A DNA stretch of 32,597 nucleotides from Planctomycetota bacterium. Lineage in GTDB: Bacteria; Planctomycetota; UBA1135; GCA-002748355. Below the pieces are notes generated by a model. The model had not been told where the DNA came from and searched no databases. It saw only the letters and a list, made by a program, of their open reading frames with translations. How positions within the stretch are numbered: position 1 is the stretch's first letter; each line of letters starts with the position of its first letter. The position numbers were made by a program, and so were the translations under genes. The stretch is from the NCBI GenBank assembly GCA_024278315.1, contig JAJRTL010000320.1, forward strand, positions 1 through 32,597, given 5' to 3'. This document shows, piece after piece, positions 1 through 8,085 of the stretch.

Positions 1-1
1 A

Positions 2-1084
2 GCCCTCAGGTCCTCGGGCAACTACAACATCTACTGGCCCTTCCGCCCACAATCCGTTCAGGCGAATCGCTATGCCCGATATCAGGAGGTCATGGACCTG
101 CCCGCAAGTGCCAAGGGCAAGCTCAGCGCCATTGCGCTGCGCGCTGGCCCGATCCACGGTTCACGAGGCGCACCACCTGCCTGCTCCATCACCATGGAGG
201 TCAAGGTCTCGACGGCTGCCAACACTGCAGGCGCGATGCTCCGTTCCTTCTCCTCGAACGAAGGCAAGGACGCCACGGTCGTCGTCGCCAAGAAGATCGT
301 GAAGTTCGCGAAGTATCCTCTTCTTCCCAAGTTCCCCCAGCCCTTCTTCTTCAAGGTTCCCTTCGACAAGAACAAGGTCCTGGCCTTCGTGGGCAACAAG
401 AGCCTCTGCCTCGACATGACCGCGTACGACAACAGCCTCTACAACTCCACGACCCGGCAGTACAACTACTTCTATCCGGACTCGGTGAGCTTCCTCTCCG
501 GCTATGGCATTCAGACGCATGAGGGTCGGCCAGGCTTCAGCAGCAGGCCTGGGTCTTTCCTCCCCTACTACGGCTACACCTACGCGAACATCCGCACCTA
601 CGGAACGGTCGGCCTGGGCAACCTGCAGGTCTATGCCTACTCCTACAACGCACCCCAGGGCGCCGCAGCCTTCCATATCCTCACGGCTGGCAAGATGCCC
701 GTCGGCATCCCCCTCGTGGATGGCAACTCGCTCTACGTGAACCTGGGCACCGTCCTGGCGGTCACCCCCTCGTTGTCGACAACAAGCTACGGGTCCATCC
801 AGTTCCCACAGCGTGTCTCTGGAAAGCCCATGACCTACATCCTCGATACGCCCTTCCAGAACGCATGGCGCGGCGCTCGCGTGTATGGCCAGAGCTTCCT
901 CCTGGACCCCAAGGCCAACAAGTCGGGTATCGTCTCGACCCAGCTCAACGTCGTCGAGCTGCCGGCCTACTACCAGAAGACCGGTTACCCCCTGTCCCAC
1001 ATGTATGAGTACAAGTACGGGACCAGGACCTACACGTACCTGCGCAAGGGCTACGGTCACGTGACCGAGCTGACCTTCAACTAA
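2..1084 (+). CDS. Tyrosine-rich probable secreted protein, 5'-truncated
   Basis: The reading frame is open from the first full codon of the window with no upstream stop, so the gene begins outside; 360 residues are visible up to the TAA. The first ATG in the window (position 92) is therefore probably internal. The middle of the protein is very rich in Tyr, Ser, Gly and Asn (around positions 420-670), and the C-terminal part alternates short hydrophobic strands with Gly/Pro turns, as in beta-sandwich surface proteins. There is no membrane helix and no cysteine-rich region. Any signal peptide would lie upstream of the window. I do not recognise a named family. The pattern of short strands ending in 'YGQSFLLDP' resembles repeated secreted domains common in large-genome Planctomycetota, but this is an impression. 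It is separated from the next gene by 212 bases containing inverted repeats, so it probably belongs to a different transcription unit. Confidence 0.75.
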   Translation, partial: ALRSSGNYNIYWPFRPQSVQANRYARYQEVMDLPASAKGKLSAIALRAGPIHGSRGAPPACSITMEVKVSTAANTAGAMLRSFSSNEGKDATVVVAKKIVKFAKYPLLPKFPQPFFFKVPFDKNKVLAFVGNKSLCLDMTAYDNSLYNSTTRQYNYFYPDSVSFLSGYGIQTHEGRPGFSSRPGSFLPYYGYTYANIRTYGTVGLGNLQVYAYSYNAPQGAAAFHILTAGKMPVGIPLVDGNSLYVNLGTVLAVTPSLSTTSYGSIQFPQRVSGKPMTYILDTPFQNAWRGARVYGQSFLLDPKANKSGIVSTQLNVVELPAYYQKTGYPLSHMYEYKYGTRTYTYLRKGYGHVTELTFN

Positions 1085-1099
1085 GGTCGCATGATCTTG

Positions 1100-1124
1100 A
1101 GCTGACCTTGAACCGAGGTCAGCT
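1100..1124 (+). terminator. Stem-loop behind the first gene, possible transcript end
   Basis: A perfect 9-base inverted repeat (AGCTGACCT at 1100-1108, AGGTCAGCT at 1116-1124) with a 7-base loop starts 16 bases after the stop codon of the preceding gene. No T-run follows, so it is not a classical intrinsic terminator; it could be an L-shaped terminator, an mRNA 3'-end protector or a protein site. A smaller copy of the same theme (GACCTT at 1072-1077, AAGGTC at 1083-1088) spans the stop codon itself, and a third hairpin (GGTCC at 1125-1129, GGACC at 1133-1137) follows directly. Confidence 0.35.
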
Positions 1125-1141
1125 GGTCCCCTGGACCGGTT

Positions 1142-1175
1142 GGAGCCTGGTTGCCCAGAATGGGAGCCAGGCTCC
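1142..1175. repeat. Inverted repeat in the intergenic region before moxR
   Basis: GGAGCCTGG (1142-1150) and CCAGGCTCC (1167-1175) are perfect 9-base arms separated by 16 bases. The site lies 122 bases upstream of the MoxR start. It could be a second hairpin of the preceding transcript's 3' end or an operator for the downstream cluster; the sequence does not decide. No convincing -35/-10 pair is visible in the remaining 1176-1284 stretch. Confidence 0.4.
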
Positions 1176-1284
1176 GACTGTGTACGGGCAGGACTTCGGA
1201 ATTCCCCTCGCGCGTACGATGACGACTCCGTAAAAGACGGGTAGTCTGGGGACTGCCCGGACCTAGCCCCGAAGACATCCCTGC

Positions 1285-1290
1285 GAAGGA
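1285..1290 (+). promoter_or_regulatory. Ribosome binding site of the MoxR gene
   Basis: GAAGGA sits 6 bases before the ATG at 1297 and fixes this start for the first gene of the long cluster. Confidence 0.6.
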
Positions 1291-1296
1291 CCCCAC

Positions 1297-2358
1297 ATGG
1301 ACAGTGCCACTCCCGCCCCCCTCCAGGACGACGACCTCCAAAAGGTCAAGAAACTCAAGGACGCCTACGATGGTCTCAAGTCCGAGATGGCCAAGGTCAT
1401 CGTCGGTCAGGACGCGGTGGTGGACCAGCTCTTCATCTCCCTCTTCTCGCGCGGGCATGCCCTCCTGATCGGCGTCCCCGGGCTTGCCAAGACGCTGATG
1501 ATCTCGTCTCTGGCAGAAATCCTCCATCTCAGCTTCAACCGCATCCAATTCACGCCCGACCTCATGCCGGCCGACATCACCGGCACGGAGGTAATCCAGG
1601 AGGACAGGGCTTCGGGCACGCGCGAGTTCAAGTTCCTCAAGGGCCCCATTTTCGCCAATGTCATCCTGGCCGATGAGATCAACCGAACGCCTCCCAAGAC
1701 CCAGGCAGCACTCCTGGAAGCCATGCAGGAGCGCCAGGTCACGGTGGGCGGAAAACGGCATGTGCTGGATCAGCCATTCTTCGTACTAGCGACCCAGAAC
1801 CCCATCGAGCAGGAGGGCACATACCCCCTGCCCGAAGCCCAGCTCGACCGGTTCATGTTCATGATTCGCGTCGACTACCCGACGCTGGACGAGGAGCGGG
1901 AGATCCTGCGACGCACGACGGAGGCCAAGGAGGCCAAGCTGAGTGCCGTTCTGTCCGGTGAGGAGATCATGGAGCTTCAGGACATCGTCCGTCGGGTTCC
2001 CATCGCCGATCAACTTCTCAACTACGTCTTGCGCCTCTCCCGTGCCACGCGCCTGAACAACCCCAAGGCTCCGGGATTCATCAAGGAGCTTCTGGCCTGG
2101 GGCGCCGGCCCTCGCGCCAGCCAGAACCTGGTCCTGGCAGCCAAGGCTCGAGCGATCCTGGAAGGCCGATTCCATGTCTCCGCAGATGACGTCCGGGCAG
2201 TGGCTCATCCCGTCCTCCGGCACAGGATCATCACCAACTTCAGCGCCGAAGCCGAAGGGATCACGACGGACATGGTCGTGGATCGGCTTCTGGAGACGAT
2301 CGATCCCAACGCGAGCGAAGCCCTCGAAGACGGCAAACTTCCCGGCGTCCTGAACTGA
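1297..2358 (+). CDS. MoxR-family AAA+ ATPase
   Basis: This 353-residue protein is a full-length MoxR ATPase. Visible motifs are Walker A GVPGLAKT (59-66), Walker B VILADE (122-127), sensor-1 ATQNP (165-169, Asn168) and the arginine of AQLDRF (Arg185), in the family's usual order and spacing; a C-terminal helical lid follows (about 215-330). MoxR proteins are cytoplasmic hexameric ATPases that work with VWA-domain partners to activate or assemble other proteins, often in the envelope. It heads a ten-gene same-strand run and overlaps the DUF58 gene by one base (TGATG), so the two are translationally coupled; a MoxR-DUF58-BatA order is a classic arrangement. The family assignment is secure; the client is not known, but the downstream secreted proteins are the natural candidates. 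Confidence 0.94.
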   Translation: MDSATPAPLQDDDLQKVKKLKDAYDGLKSEMAKVIVGQDAVVDQLFISLFSRGHALLIGVPGLAKTLMISSLAEILHLSFNRIQFTPDLMPADITGTEVIQEDRASGTREFKFLKGPIFANVILADEINRTPPKTQAALLEAMQERQVTVGGKRHVLDQPFFVLATQNPIEQEGTYPLPEAQLDRFMFMIRVDYPTLDEEREILRRTTEAKEAKLSAVLSGEEIMELQDIVRRVPIADQLLNYVLRLSRATRLNNPKAPGFIKELLAWGAGPRASQNLVLAAKARAILEGRFHVSADDVRAVAHPVLRHRIITNFSAEAEGITTDMVVDRLLETIDPNASEALEDGKLPGVLN

Positions 2359-3275
2359 TGGCGTCGACCGGCCTCACGAAGAGGAAGTACCTGGACCCGC
2401 AAGTCCTCGACTCCATCAAGCGCTTGGACCTACGGGCCCGTCTCGTGGTGGAGGGATTCGTCTCCGGCATGCACGATAGCCCCTACAAGGGCTATTCGGT
2501 CGAATTCGCCCAGCATCGTGAGTATGTCCAGGGAGATGATATCCGCTTCGTGGACTGGAAGGTCTACGCCAAGTCGGATCGCATCTACATCAAGGAGTTC
2601 GAGGAAGAAACGAACCTCAAGGCCATGCTCTTCCTCGACCAGAGCGAGTCCATGACCTACGGAGAGGCCAGGAGCAAGTTCGACTACGGCGCCACCATGG
2701 CAGCTTCCCTCGCCCACCTGATCCAGCAGCAGCACGACTCGGTGGGGCTCACTCTCTTCGATGAAGAGAGCCGCTGCACCTTGCCTCCCAGCACGAGCCG
2801 GGCGCAGCTCAATACGATCCTCCATCACCTCACTGATGCGGAAGCCACCCGGAAGACCAAGATTGGAGACATCCTCCATGAGCTATCGGATCGCGGAGGT
2901 CGCAAGGGCCTCATCATCGTCATCTCCGATCTCTTCGACGATCCGGAATCGATCCTGGCAGGCCTGCGGCATCTCCGCCATGTCGGCCATGACGTGCTGG
3001 TATTCCACGTCATGGACAGAGATGAGGTGGAGTTTCCGTTCGAACGTATGACGCTCTTCAAGGGTATGGAGCAGATGCCCGAGCTCCTCGTGGATCCAAA
3101 ATCCTTGAGGGAGGCCTACCTGAAGGAGGTCCAGAGCTTCGAGGAGTCCATCCGCAAGGGTTGCCAGGCTTTGAAGATCGACTACATTCGGACGATCACG
3201 GATCAAGGTCTCGAGGTCGTGCTGACCAGTTATCTGGCCAAGCGGTCCCACCTGCTCAAGGGCGGACGCCGATAG
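2358..3275 (+). CDS. DUF58 domain protein (VWA-like MoxR partner)
   Basis: This 305-residue soluble protein shows the DUF58 signature: the stretch from REYVQGDD through the Asp-Trp-Lys and Lys-Glu-Phe-Glu positions (about 54-83), followed by a VWA-type fold. A complete metal-ion-dependent adhesion (MIDAS) motif DQSES is at 94-98 (Asp94, Ser96, Ser98), and a second acidic strand ending IVISDLFDD follows near 190-198. It has no signal peptide or membrane helix, so it should act in the cytoplasm next to MoxR. DUF58 proteins are nearly always encoded beside moxR and are thought to be its adaptor or partner. The start ATG overlaps the moxR stop by one base. A 56-base gap with no clear terminator separates it from the next gene, the largest gap in the cluster. 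Confidence 0.93.
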   Translation: MASTGLTKRKYLDPQVLDSIKRLDLRARLVVEGFVSGMHDSPYKGYSVEFAQHREYVQGDDIRFVDWKVYAKSDRIYIKEFEEETNLKAMLFLDQSESMTYGEARSKFDYGATMAASLAHLIQQQHDSVGLTLFDEESRCTLPPSTSRAQLNTILHHLTDAEATRKTKIGDILHELSDRGGRKGLIIVISDLFDDPESILAGLRHLRHVGHDVLVFHVMDRDEVEFPFERMTLFKGMEQMPELLVDPKSLREAYLKEVQSFEESIRKGCQALKIDYIRTITDQGLEVVLTSYLAKRSHLLKGGRR

Positions 3276-3331
3276 CGGCCCCCTACTCCTTGCGCATCCC
3301 CTCGGGCCCGGCATCTGCATAGGATCCCATC

Positions 3332-5659
3332 TTGAGCTTCCTGAATTCCGCACTCCTGGGCTTGTCCGCACTGTTCGCCGTGCCTCTGATCATCCACCTC
3401 CTCAATCGGAGGAGATACAGGGTGCTCCCTTGGGCTGCCATGGAGTTCCTGATGCTGGCCTATCAGCGGACACGTCGGCGGATGAGGATGGAGAGTCTGC
3501 TCCTTCTCCTCCTGCGTTGCGCCATCCCGATCCTCCTGGCCTTGGCGGTGGCCCGCCCCCGCCTGGGCCAGGCTTCGGCCTTGCCCTTGGACCGAACCGG
3601 AAGCCATCACATCCTCATCCTCGACCGCTCCTATTCGATGGGCTATCAGGAGGAGGGGATCCGCCGCCCCTTCGATCGCCTCAAGGGATGGGCAGATGGA
3701 ATCGTTGGTCAGATTGCTGCCGGTGGTGCGGACAGGGTCAGCCTGATCCTCGTCGACGACAGGGTCACGACACCTCTGCGAGGCGAGCTCAGCCTCACTC
3801 AAGTACGCAAGACCCTCAGCGAGTTCCTGGCGCCCAGCGACGGCCGTGCGAGGCTGCTGCCCGCTTTGAAAGCGGCCCAGACTCTCGCTGGAAAAGAGGA
3901 AGAGCCAGCTCGGATCTACGTGATTTCGGACTTTCAGAAGTCCTTCATCGAAGCCGCCCCAGAAGACCCGGAAGGAGAGCGGGGCCCCGATTCCGCTCTC
4001 GTGGACGTTCTGGGGGATTTCCATGATCAGGGAATTCCTGTCGTTTTCCTGCCCGTCGCCCCACGTGGCGTGGTGCAGAACAGCATCGTGAGGGATTTGA
4101 GCCTGGATCCCTCCAACGCTGTGGCAAGGATTCCCGCAACGGTTCGAGCCACAGTCATCCATCGTGGGCCCGCTGGGCGCGAGGTCCTTGCCACGATGAC
4201 CCTGGATGGAGAGAACCCTGTCAACCGCCCCCTGAACCTGCAACCTGGGGAAGCCACGGAAGTCCGTTTTCCAATCCGTTTCCTCGAACCCGGATACCAC
4301 GCCATCGAAGTCTCGCTCACCGAGGATGGTCTCCCGATCGACGATGTGCGTAGGCTCGTCATCGAGGTCAGGGACCGGATCCGGGTCCTCTGTGTCGAAG
4401 GAGGTCAGGGAGATCCCGAGGAGGATCCGCTTCTGCGGCCCGGATTCCTCTATCGCAACCTCCTGGATCCACTGGCGGACCTGGATGCCTCCGAGATCCA
4501 GCCGGGCCAGGAGCGACTCCGCACCTTCGATGTCCAGCTTGTGGATGAACTCCGTTTCCAGAGCGACCCCAACTACTTCAAGGACGTGGACATCATTGCT
4601 CTCCTCGACTTCTCGGGTCCACGCGAAGAGTTGGCCAAGAGGTTGAAAGACTTCGTACACAGAGGTGGAGGCCTGCTCGTCGCGCCGGGTCAGGACAGTC
4701 TGCCTGACCTCTACAATCTCCGCCTCTTCCGCAAGGGGCAGGGCGGCGCACGTGGAGAAGAGGCAGAGGAAGCAGGACCGCTTCCTCTGCGCCTCCTCGA
4801 AATCCGGGGATTTCGAGGACAGCTGGGTCGGGGCAAGGGTGGGACGATTCCGGACCACTACGCCACGCCTCGCATTGCCGATCCCGACAGCCCCTATCTC
4901 CGCGATTTTTTCGAAGAGCAGAACCTGGACAAGGTCCTCGAGGCCATGCCGGTCTATCGATACTTCGCTACAGATGTACGGAGCCAACCCAAGGCGACCC
5001 GTGTCGTGCTCGAGCTGGATCAGGCAGATGATCCGGAGCGCCTGCCTCTGCTCGCCATCAGGGACTATGGACGGGGAACCTGCGCGCTCTTGACCAGCAA
5101 CCCGACCAAGCAACCAGACAGGTGGAATGAGTTGGATCAACTCTACATCGCCCTTCCACTCCTGCATCGGCTGGCTCGCGGTCTCGCCCAACAGGACCAA
5201 ACCCATTTGAACCGTCTTGTCGGCCAGGCGCTGCAGACCTGGATCGAGGGCATACCAGATTCGCTCTATATGATGCGACCAGGCAACCAAGGTCGTAAGC
5301 CATTGCCCCTCCCCCTCCAGATCAAGGATGGAAATGCCAGAATGGAGGCCTTCCACGGGACCTACAAGGCTGGAATCTATCGCTTGGAACTCAGTTTTTC
5401 TGACAAAACCCACCCGGACCAGGAGCTGCTCTTCGCTGTCAATCCCGATCCAGATGAGGGCGTCCTGGACTACGTCAGCGCCGCGACGCTGCAGCAGGAC
5501 TTCCCGAAAGTCGAGATCCAAGCCGAACTCAGGCTGGAAAAGCCCGATGTCGTCCAGGCCGGAACCTCTGAGATGGGAAGGCTCCTGATGATGTTGATGT
5601 TGATGGTTGGTATATCCGAGGCACTTCTGGCAGGACGACTGGGAAGGAGGAGGCAGTGA
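3332..5659 (+). CDS. BatA-like membrane protein with VWA domain
   Basis: The 775-residue product begins with the BatA/aerotolerance-type N-terminus: a first membrane segment (about 4-22), the 'IIHLLNRRR' turn, and a second membrane segment (about 55-74). A VWA domain follows with intact MIDAS motif DRSYS (Asp98, Ser100, Ser102) and an Asp in VISDFQKS. After a beta-rich stretch there is a flavodoxin/amidotransferase-like region (about 348-480) with 'DVDIIALLDFSG' and 'FVHRGGGLLVAPGQ'. A final membrane segment is near 749-766, followed by GRLGRRRQ. The start is TTG at 3332: it is the only start that keeps the conserved first membrane segment, and AGGA at 3321-3324 lies at a plausible distance. 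The large soluble part between the second and last helices should face one side of the membrane, probably outside. The stop overlaps the next start by four bases. Confidence 0.85.
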   Translation: MSFLNSALLGLSALFAVPLIIHLLNRRRYRVLPWAAMEFLMLAYQRTRRRMRMESLLLLLLRCAIPILLALAVARPRLGQASALPLDRTGSHHILILDRSYSMGYQEEGIRRPFDRLKGWADGIVGQIAAGGADRVSLILVDDRVTTPLRGELSLTQVRKTLSEFLAPSDGRARLLPALKAAQTLAGKEEEPARIYVISDFQKSFIEAAPEDPEGERGPDSALVDVLGDFHDQGIPVVFLPVAPRGVVQNSIVRDLSLDPSNAVARIPATVRATVIHRGPAGREVLATMTLDGENPVNRPLNLQPGEATEVRFPIRFLEPGYHAIEVSLTEDGLPIDDVRRLVIEVRDRIRVLCVEGGQGDPEEDPLLRPGFLYRNLLDPLADLDASEIQPGQERLRTFDVQLVDELRFQSDPNYFKDVDIIALLDFSGPREELAKRLKDFVHRGGGLLVAPGQDSLPDLYNLRLFRKGQGGARGEEAEEAGPLPLRLLEIRGFRGQLGRGKGGTIPDHYATPRIADPDSPYLRDFFEEQNLDKVLEAMPVYRYFATDVRSQPKATRVVLELDQADDPERLPLLAIRDYGRGTCALLTSNPTKQPDRWNELDQLYIALPLLHRLARGLAQQDQTHLNRLVGQALQTWIEGIPDSLYMMRPGNQGRKPLPLPLQIKDGNARMEAFHGTYKAGIYRLELSFSDKTHPDQELLFAVNPDPDEGVLDYVSAATLQQDFPKVEIQAELRLEKPDVVQAGTSEMGRLLMMLMLMVGISEALLAGRLGRRRQ
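5644..5650 (+). promoter_or_regulatory. Strong Shine-Dalgarno of the second VWA gene
   Basis: AAGGAGG lies inside the end of the preceding gene, 5 bases before the GTG at 5656. It supports GTG as the start and suggests high translation of this subunit independent of simple coupling. Confidence 0.7.
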
Positions 5660-8085
5660 TTGCAACCGCACTCCAGCAGATCTCCGACTCCATCGAGTCC
5701 AACCAGGAACTCATCTGGCTCGATGCCCCCCCCGCCTGGATCATCGGCCTGGTGCTCATCCCCCTTCTCATCGCGGTCGTGTGGTGGTCCTACAAGCGAC
5801 AGAGGGATCTGAGCCGCGGGCAACGAAGAGTCCTCGCAGGTCTGCGCCTGCTGGCCTTGATCTTGGCGTTGCTGGCTGTCTTCCGCCCCGCGATACAAAC
5901 GACCCGGGTCCTCAAGGAACGGAGTGAGGTCCATATCCTCATCGACGACTCGGCATCCATGGACCGCAACGAGCCCTACCCCGAAGCCATGAGGAATGAA
6001 ATCCGGGAAGCACTGGGCCCTGACGCTCCAGAGGATCTGGGGTCCTTGAGTCGACTGGATCTGGTCAGGAGATTCCTGGACACCGGTCGGAATACCCTGC
6101 TGAAGGGAATCGGCAAGGAGTTCGACCTGCGTTTCTACCGATTCGCCGATCGCGTGGATCCCATCCAGGATATGGATGAACTGCAGGGCAAAGGGAGCAG
6201 CACGAGGATTGGCGACGCCCTGGACCTTCATCTCGTTCAGAGCAGCGGCAGAAGCGATGACGGGTCGTCCGGGAGACTGGAAGCAGTCATCCTGGTCAGT
6301 GATGGCCGCAACAACGAGGGGTTGATCCCGAGAGAGAGCGCGGATCGCTATCGAAACCAACAGATTCCCGTCCACGTCCTCGCTGTCGGGGACCCCTCCA
6401 GTGAGCGCAATCTGACGCTGAGTGGACCTTCTGGTCCGCAACAAGTCCTGCGCAACGAGGAGGCTGTCTTCGAACTGGATGTCACCGCCACAGGTTATGA
6501 AGGTCGCGAGGCAGAACTGATCCTGAGTGGATTCAGGAAGAGCTCGGACGAAAACGAACGGGACGAACCAGAACTCGTTCTGAACAGTACGAGCTTCGTG
6601 GTCCCCAGTGGCAGCAAGGGCTCGAAAATCACGATTACCCACACCTTCACTGAGCCTGGTGATTACATCCTCACGTTCCAGGTGCCTCCCCTGCCCGGTG
6701 AGACCAATCCCAAGGACAACGTCACGCGACGCTACCTGCGTGTGAACTCCAATACGATCCGCGTCCTCTTCCTGGACGAGCAACCAAGATGGTCCTACCG
6801 CTATCTGATCAAAGGTCTGCTTCGAGTCGACAAGAGCATCGTAGTCCAAGCATGGCTTTTCGATGCCGGTCGGAACTTCATCCAAGAAGCGAGTGAGGGC
6901 CTTCCTCCTTTGACCAGCCTCCCCAGGACAAAGGCGGAGCTCTTCCAATACGACGTCATCCTCATCGGTGATGTGCACCCTTCCCTCCTGGGACAGGATC
7001 CCGAGTCTAGGCAGAAGTGGCTTGAACTGCTCAAGGAATTCGTCGAGCACGGAGGTGGACTGGGGCTCATTGCGGGTGAAGGCGCGATGCCCGAGCTCTA
7101 TAGGGAAACACCTCTCGAAGATCTTCTACCTGTGGTCATCGATGTCTTTGGTGATGGTCTACTGGCCCAGGACCAGTATCGGACCTTCCGACCACAGCTC
7201 GAGAACCCTGGTGCCCCCCACCCCATCGTCAAACTGAGCCAACACCTCGATCAGAACCGACTTCTCTGGGAGCGTGGACTCCCAGGAATGAACTGGTACT
7301 ACCCCGTCTTGCGGGCGAAGGCGGGAGCCACGGTTCTGCTGCGGCATCCCGAGAGCGAGAACAAGTACGGCCGGCGTGTCCTTGCCGCAATCGCACCCCA
7401 CCCGCAAGGACGTGTTGCGTTCTTCGCTTTCGATGAAGCCTGGAGATGGAGACGTTTCTATGGGGAGAAGTACCTGGATCCCTATTGGCGTCGAGTGGTT
7501 CGCGCCTTGGCTGAGAGCAAGCTGCGACGCCTCGATGACAGGGTCCGGCTTGTCGTCGAGCGCAATCAAGTGGATCTCGGGGCACGGGTCAAGGTCCATC
7601 TGACCCTCTTGGATGAGGACTTCAACCCCGTGCTGACCGGCAAGGCTCGTATCCATCTGCGCAAGCCCAATGGCAAGACGAGTGCATTGGAGTTGACGCG
7701 TATCAAGGGTCAACCTGGCGAGTTCGAGGCCCTGATCGAATTGGATGAGGCCGGCGTCTTCTCGGTTCTCTACTACCGCGGTGGAGTTGCAGGAGATCGT
7801 CCCCTCGCACGCGAAGATGTCATCGTCCAGATCCCCGAGTTGGAACTTGCACACCCCTCGATGAATGAGGCGGGGTTACGAGAGATCGCCGAACATGCGG
7901 AGGGCCGGTTCGCCCATCTTCACGAATCGGCGCAGCTCTGGCCTGCTTTCGAGGATCGTGGAGGCGGACAGAAGATCGTAGATCGGGAGACGCGCCAGAT
8001 CTGGGATCAGGCATGGACGGTCTTCTTGATCCTCGGCCTGCTGAGCCTGGAGTGGATTCTGCGCAAGCGGTGGAATCTCATATGA
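5656..8085 (+). CDS. Membrane VWA / amidotransferase-like protein
   Basis: The 809-residue protein has the same plan as its upstream neighbour without close identity: two membrane segments (about 28-45 and 60-77), then a VWA domain with intact MIDAS motif DDSAS (Asp97, Ser99, Ser101) and LVSDGRNNEG near 213-222. A beta-sandwich insert follows, then a class-I-glutamine-amidotransferase-like Rossmann region (about 430-500: 'DVILIGDVHP', 'FVEHGGGLGLIAGEG'), and a C-terminal membrane helix (about 787-802) with the tail RKRWNLI. I see no catalytic Cys-His pair in the amidotransferase-like part, so it is probably structural. GTG start with strong Shine-Dalgarno; GTGA overlap with the previous stop and ATGA overlap with the next gene. 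Likely an envelope-anchored partner of the MoxR/DUF58 pair; its ligand is unknown. Confidence 0.85.
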   Translation: MIATALQQISDSIESNQELIWLDAPPAWIIGLVLIPLLIAVVWWSYKRQRDLSRGQRRVLAGLRLLALILALLAVFRPAIQTTRVLKERSEVHILIDDSASMDRNEPYPEAMRNEIREALGPDAPEDLGSLSRLDLVRRFLDTGRNTLLKGIGKEFDLRFYRFADRVDPIQDMDELQGKGSSTRIGDALDLHLVQSSGRSDDGSSGRLEAVILVSDGRNNEGLIPRESADRYRNQQIPVHVLAVGDPSSERNLTLSGPSGPQQVLRNEEAVFELDVTATGYEGREAELILSGFRKSSDENERDEPELVLNSTSFVVPSGSKGSKITITHTFTEPGDYILTFQVPPLPGETNPKDNVTRRYLRVNSNTIRVLFLDEQPRWSYRYLIKGLLRVDKSIVVQAWLFDAGRNFIQEASEGLPPLTSLPRTKAELFQYDVILIGDVHPSLLGQDPESRQKWLELLKEFVEHGGGLGLIAGEGAMPELYRETPLEDLLPVVIDVFGDGLLAQDQYRTFRPQLENPGAPHPIVKLSQHLDQNRLLWERGLPGMNWYYPVLRAKAGATVLLRHPESENKYGRRVLAAIAPHPQGRVAFFAFDEAWRWRRFYGEKYLDPYWRRVVRALAESKLRRLDDRVRLVVERNQVDLGARVKVHLTLLDEDFNPVLTGKARIHLRKPNGKTSALELTRIKGQPGEFEALIELDEAGVFSVLYYRGGVAGDRPLAREDVIVQIPELELAHPSMNEAGLREIAEHAEGRFAHLHESAQLWPAFEDRGGGQKIVDRETRQIWDQAWTVFLILGLLSLEWILRKRWNLI

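Noticed and set aside
1176-1284. A sigma-70 promoter for the MoxR cluster
   Set aside because: The best pair (TTCGGA at 1195 and TACGAT at 1215) has 14-base spacing, too short, and weak boxes.
3230-5671. An 813-codon open frame on the minus strand opposite the BatA-like gene
   Set aside because: The plus-strand frame has BatA helices and a MIDAS motif; the antisense frame has no recognisable domain. GC-rich codon bias suppresses antisense stops.
5470-7050. A 526-codon minus-strand frame opposite the second VWA gene
   Set aside because: Antisense to a gene with clear domains and a strong Shine-Dalgarno.
8013-8081. Upstream ATG extension of the double-propeller protein
   Set aside because: It would overlap the previous gene by 73 bases and place 23 non-hydrophobic residues before the signal; the ATG at 8082 gives the usual ATGA junction.
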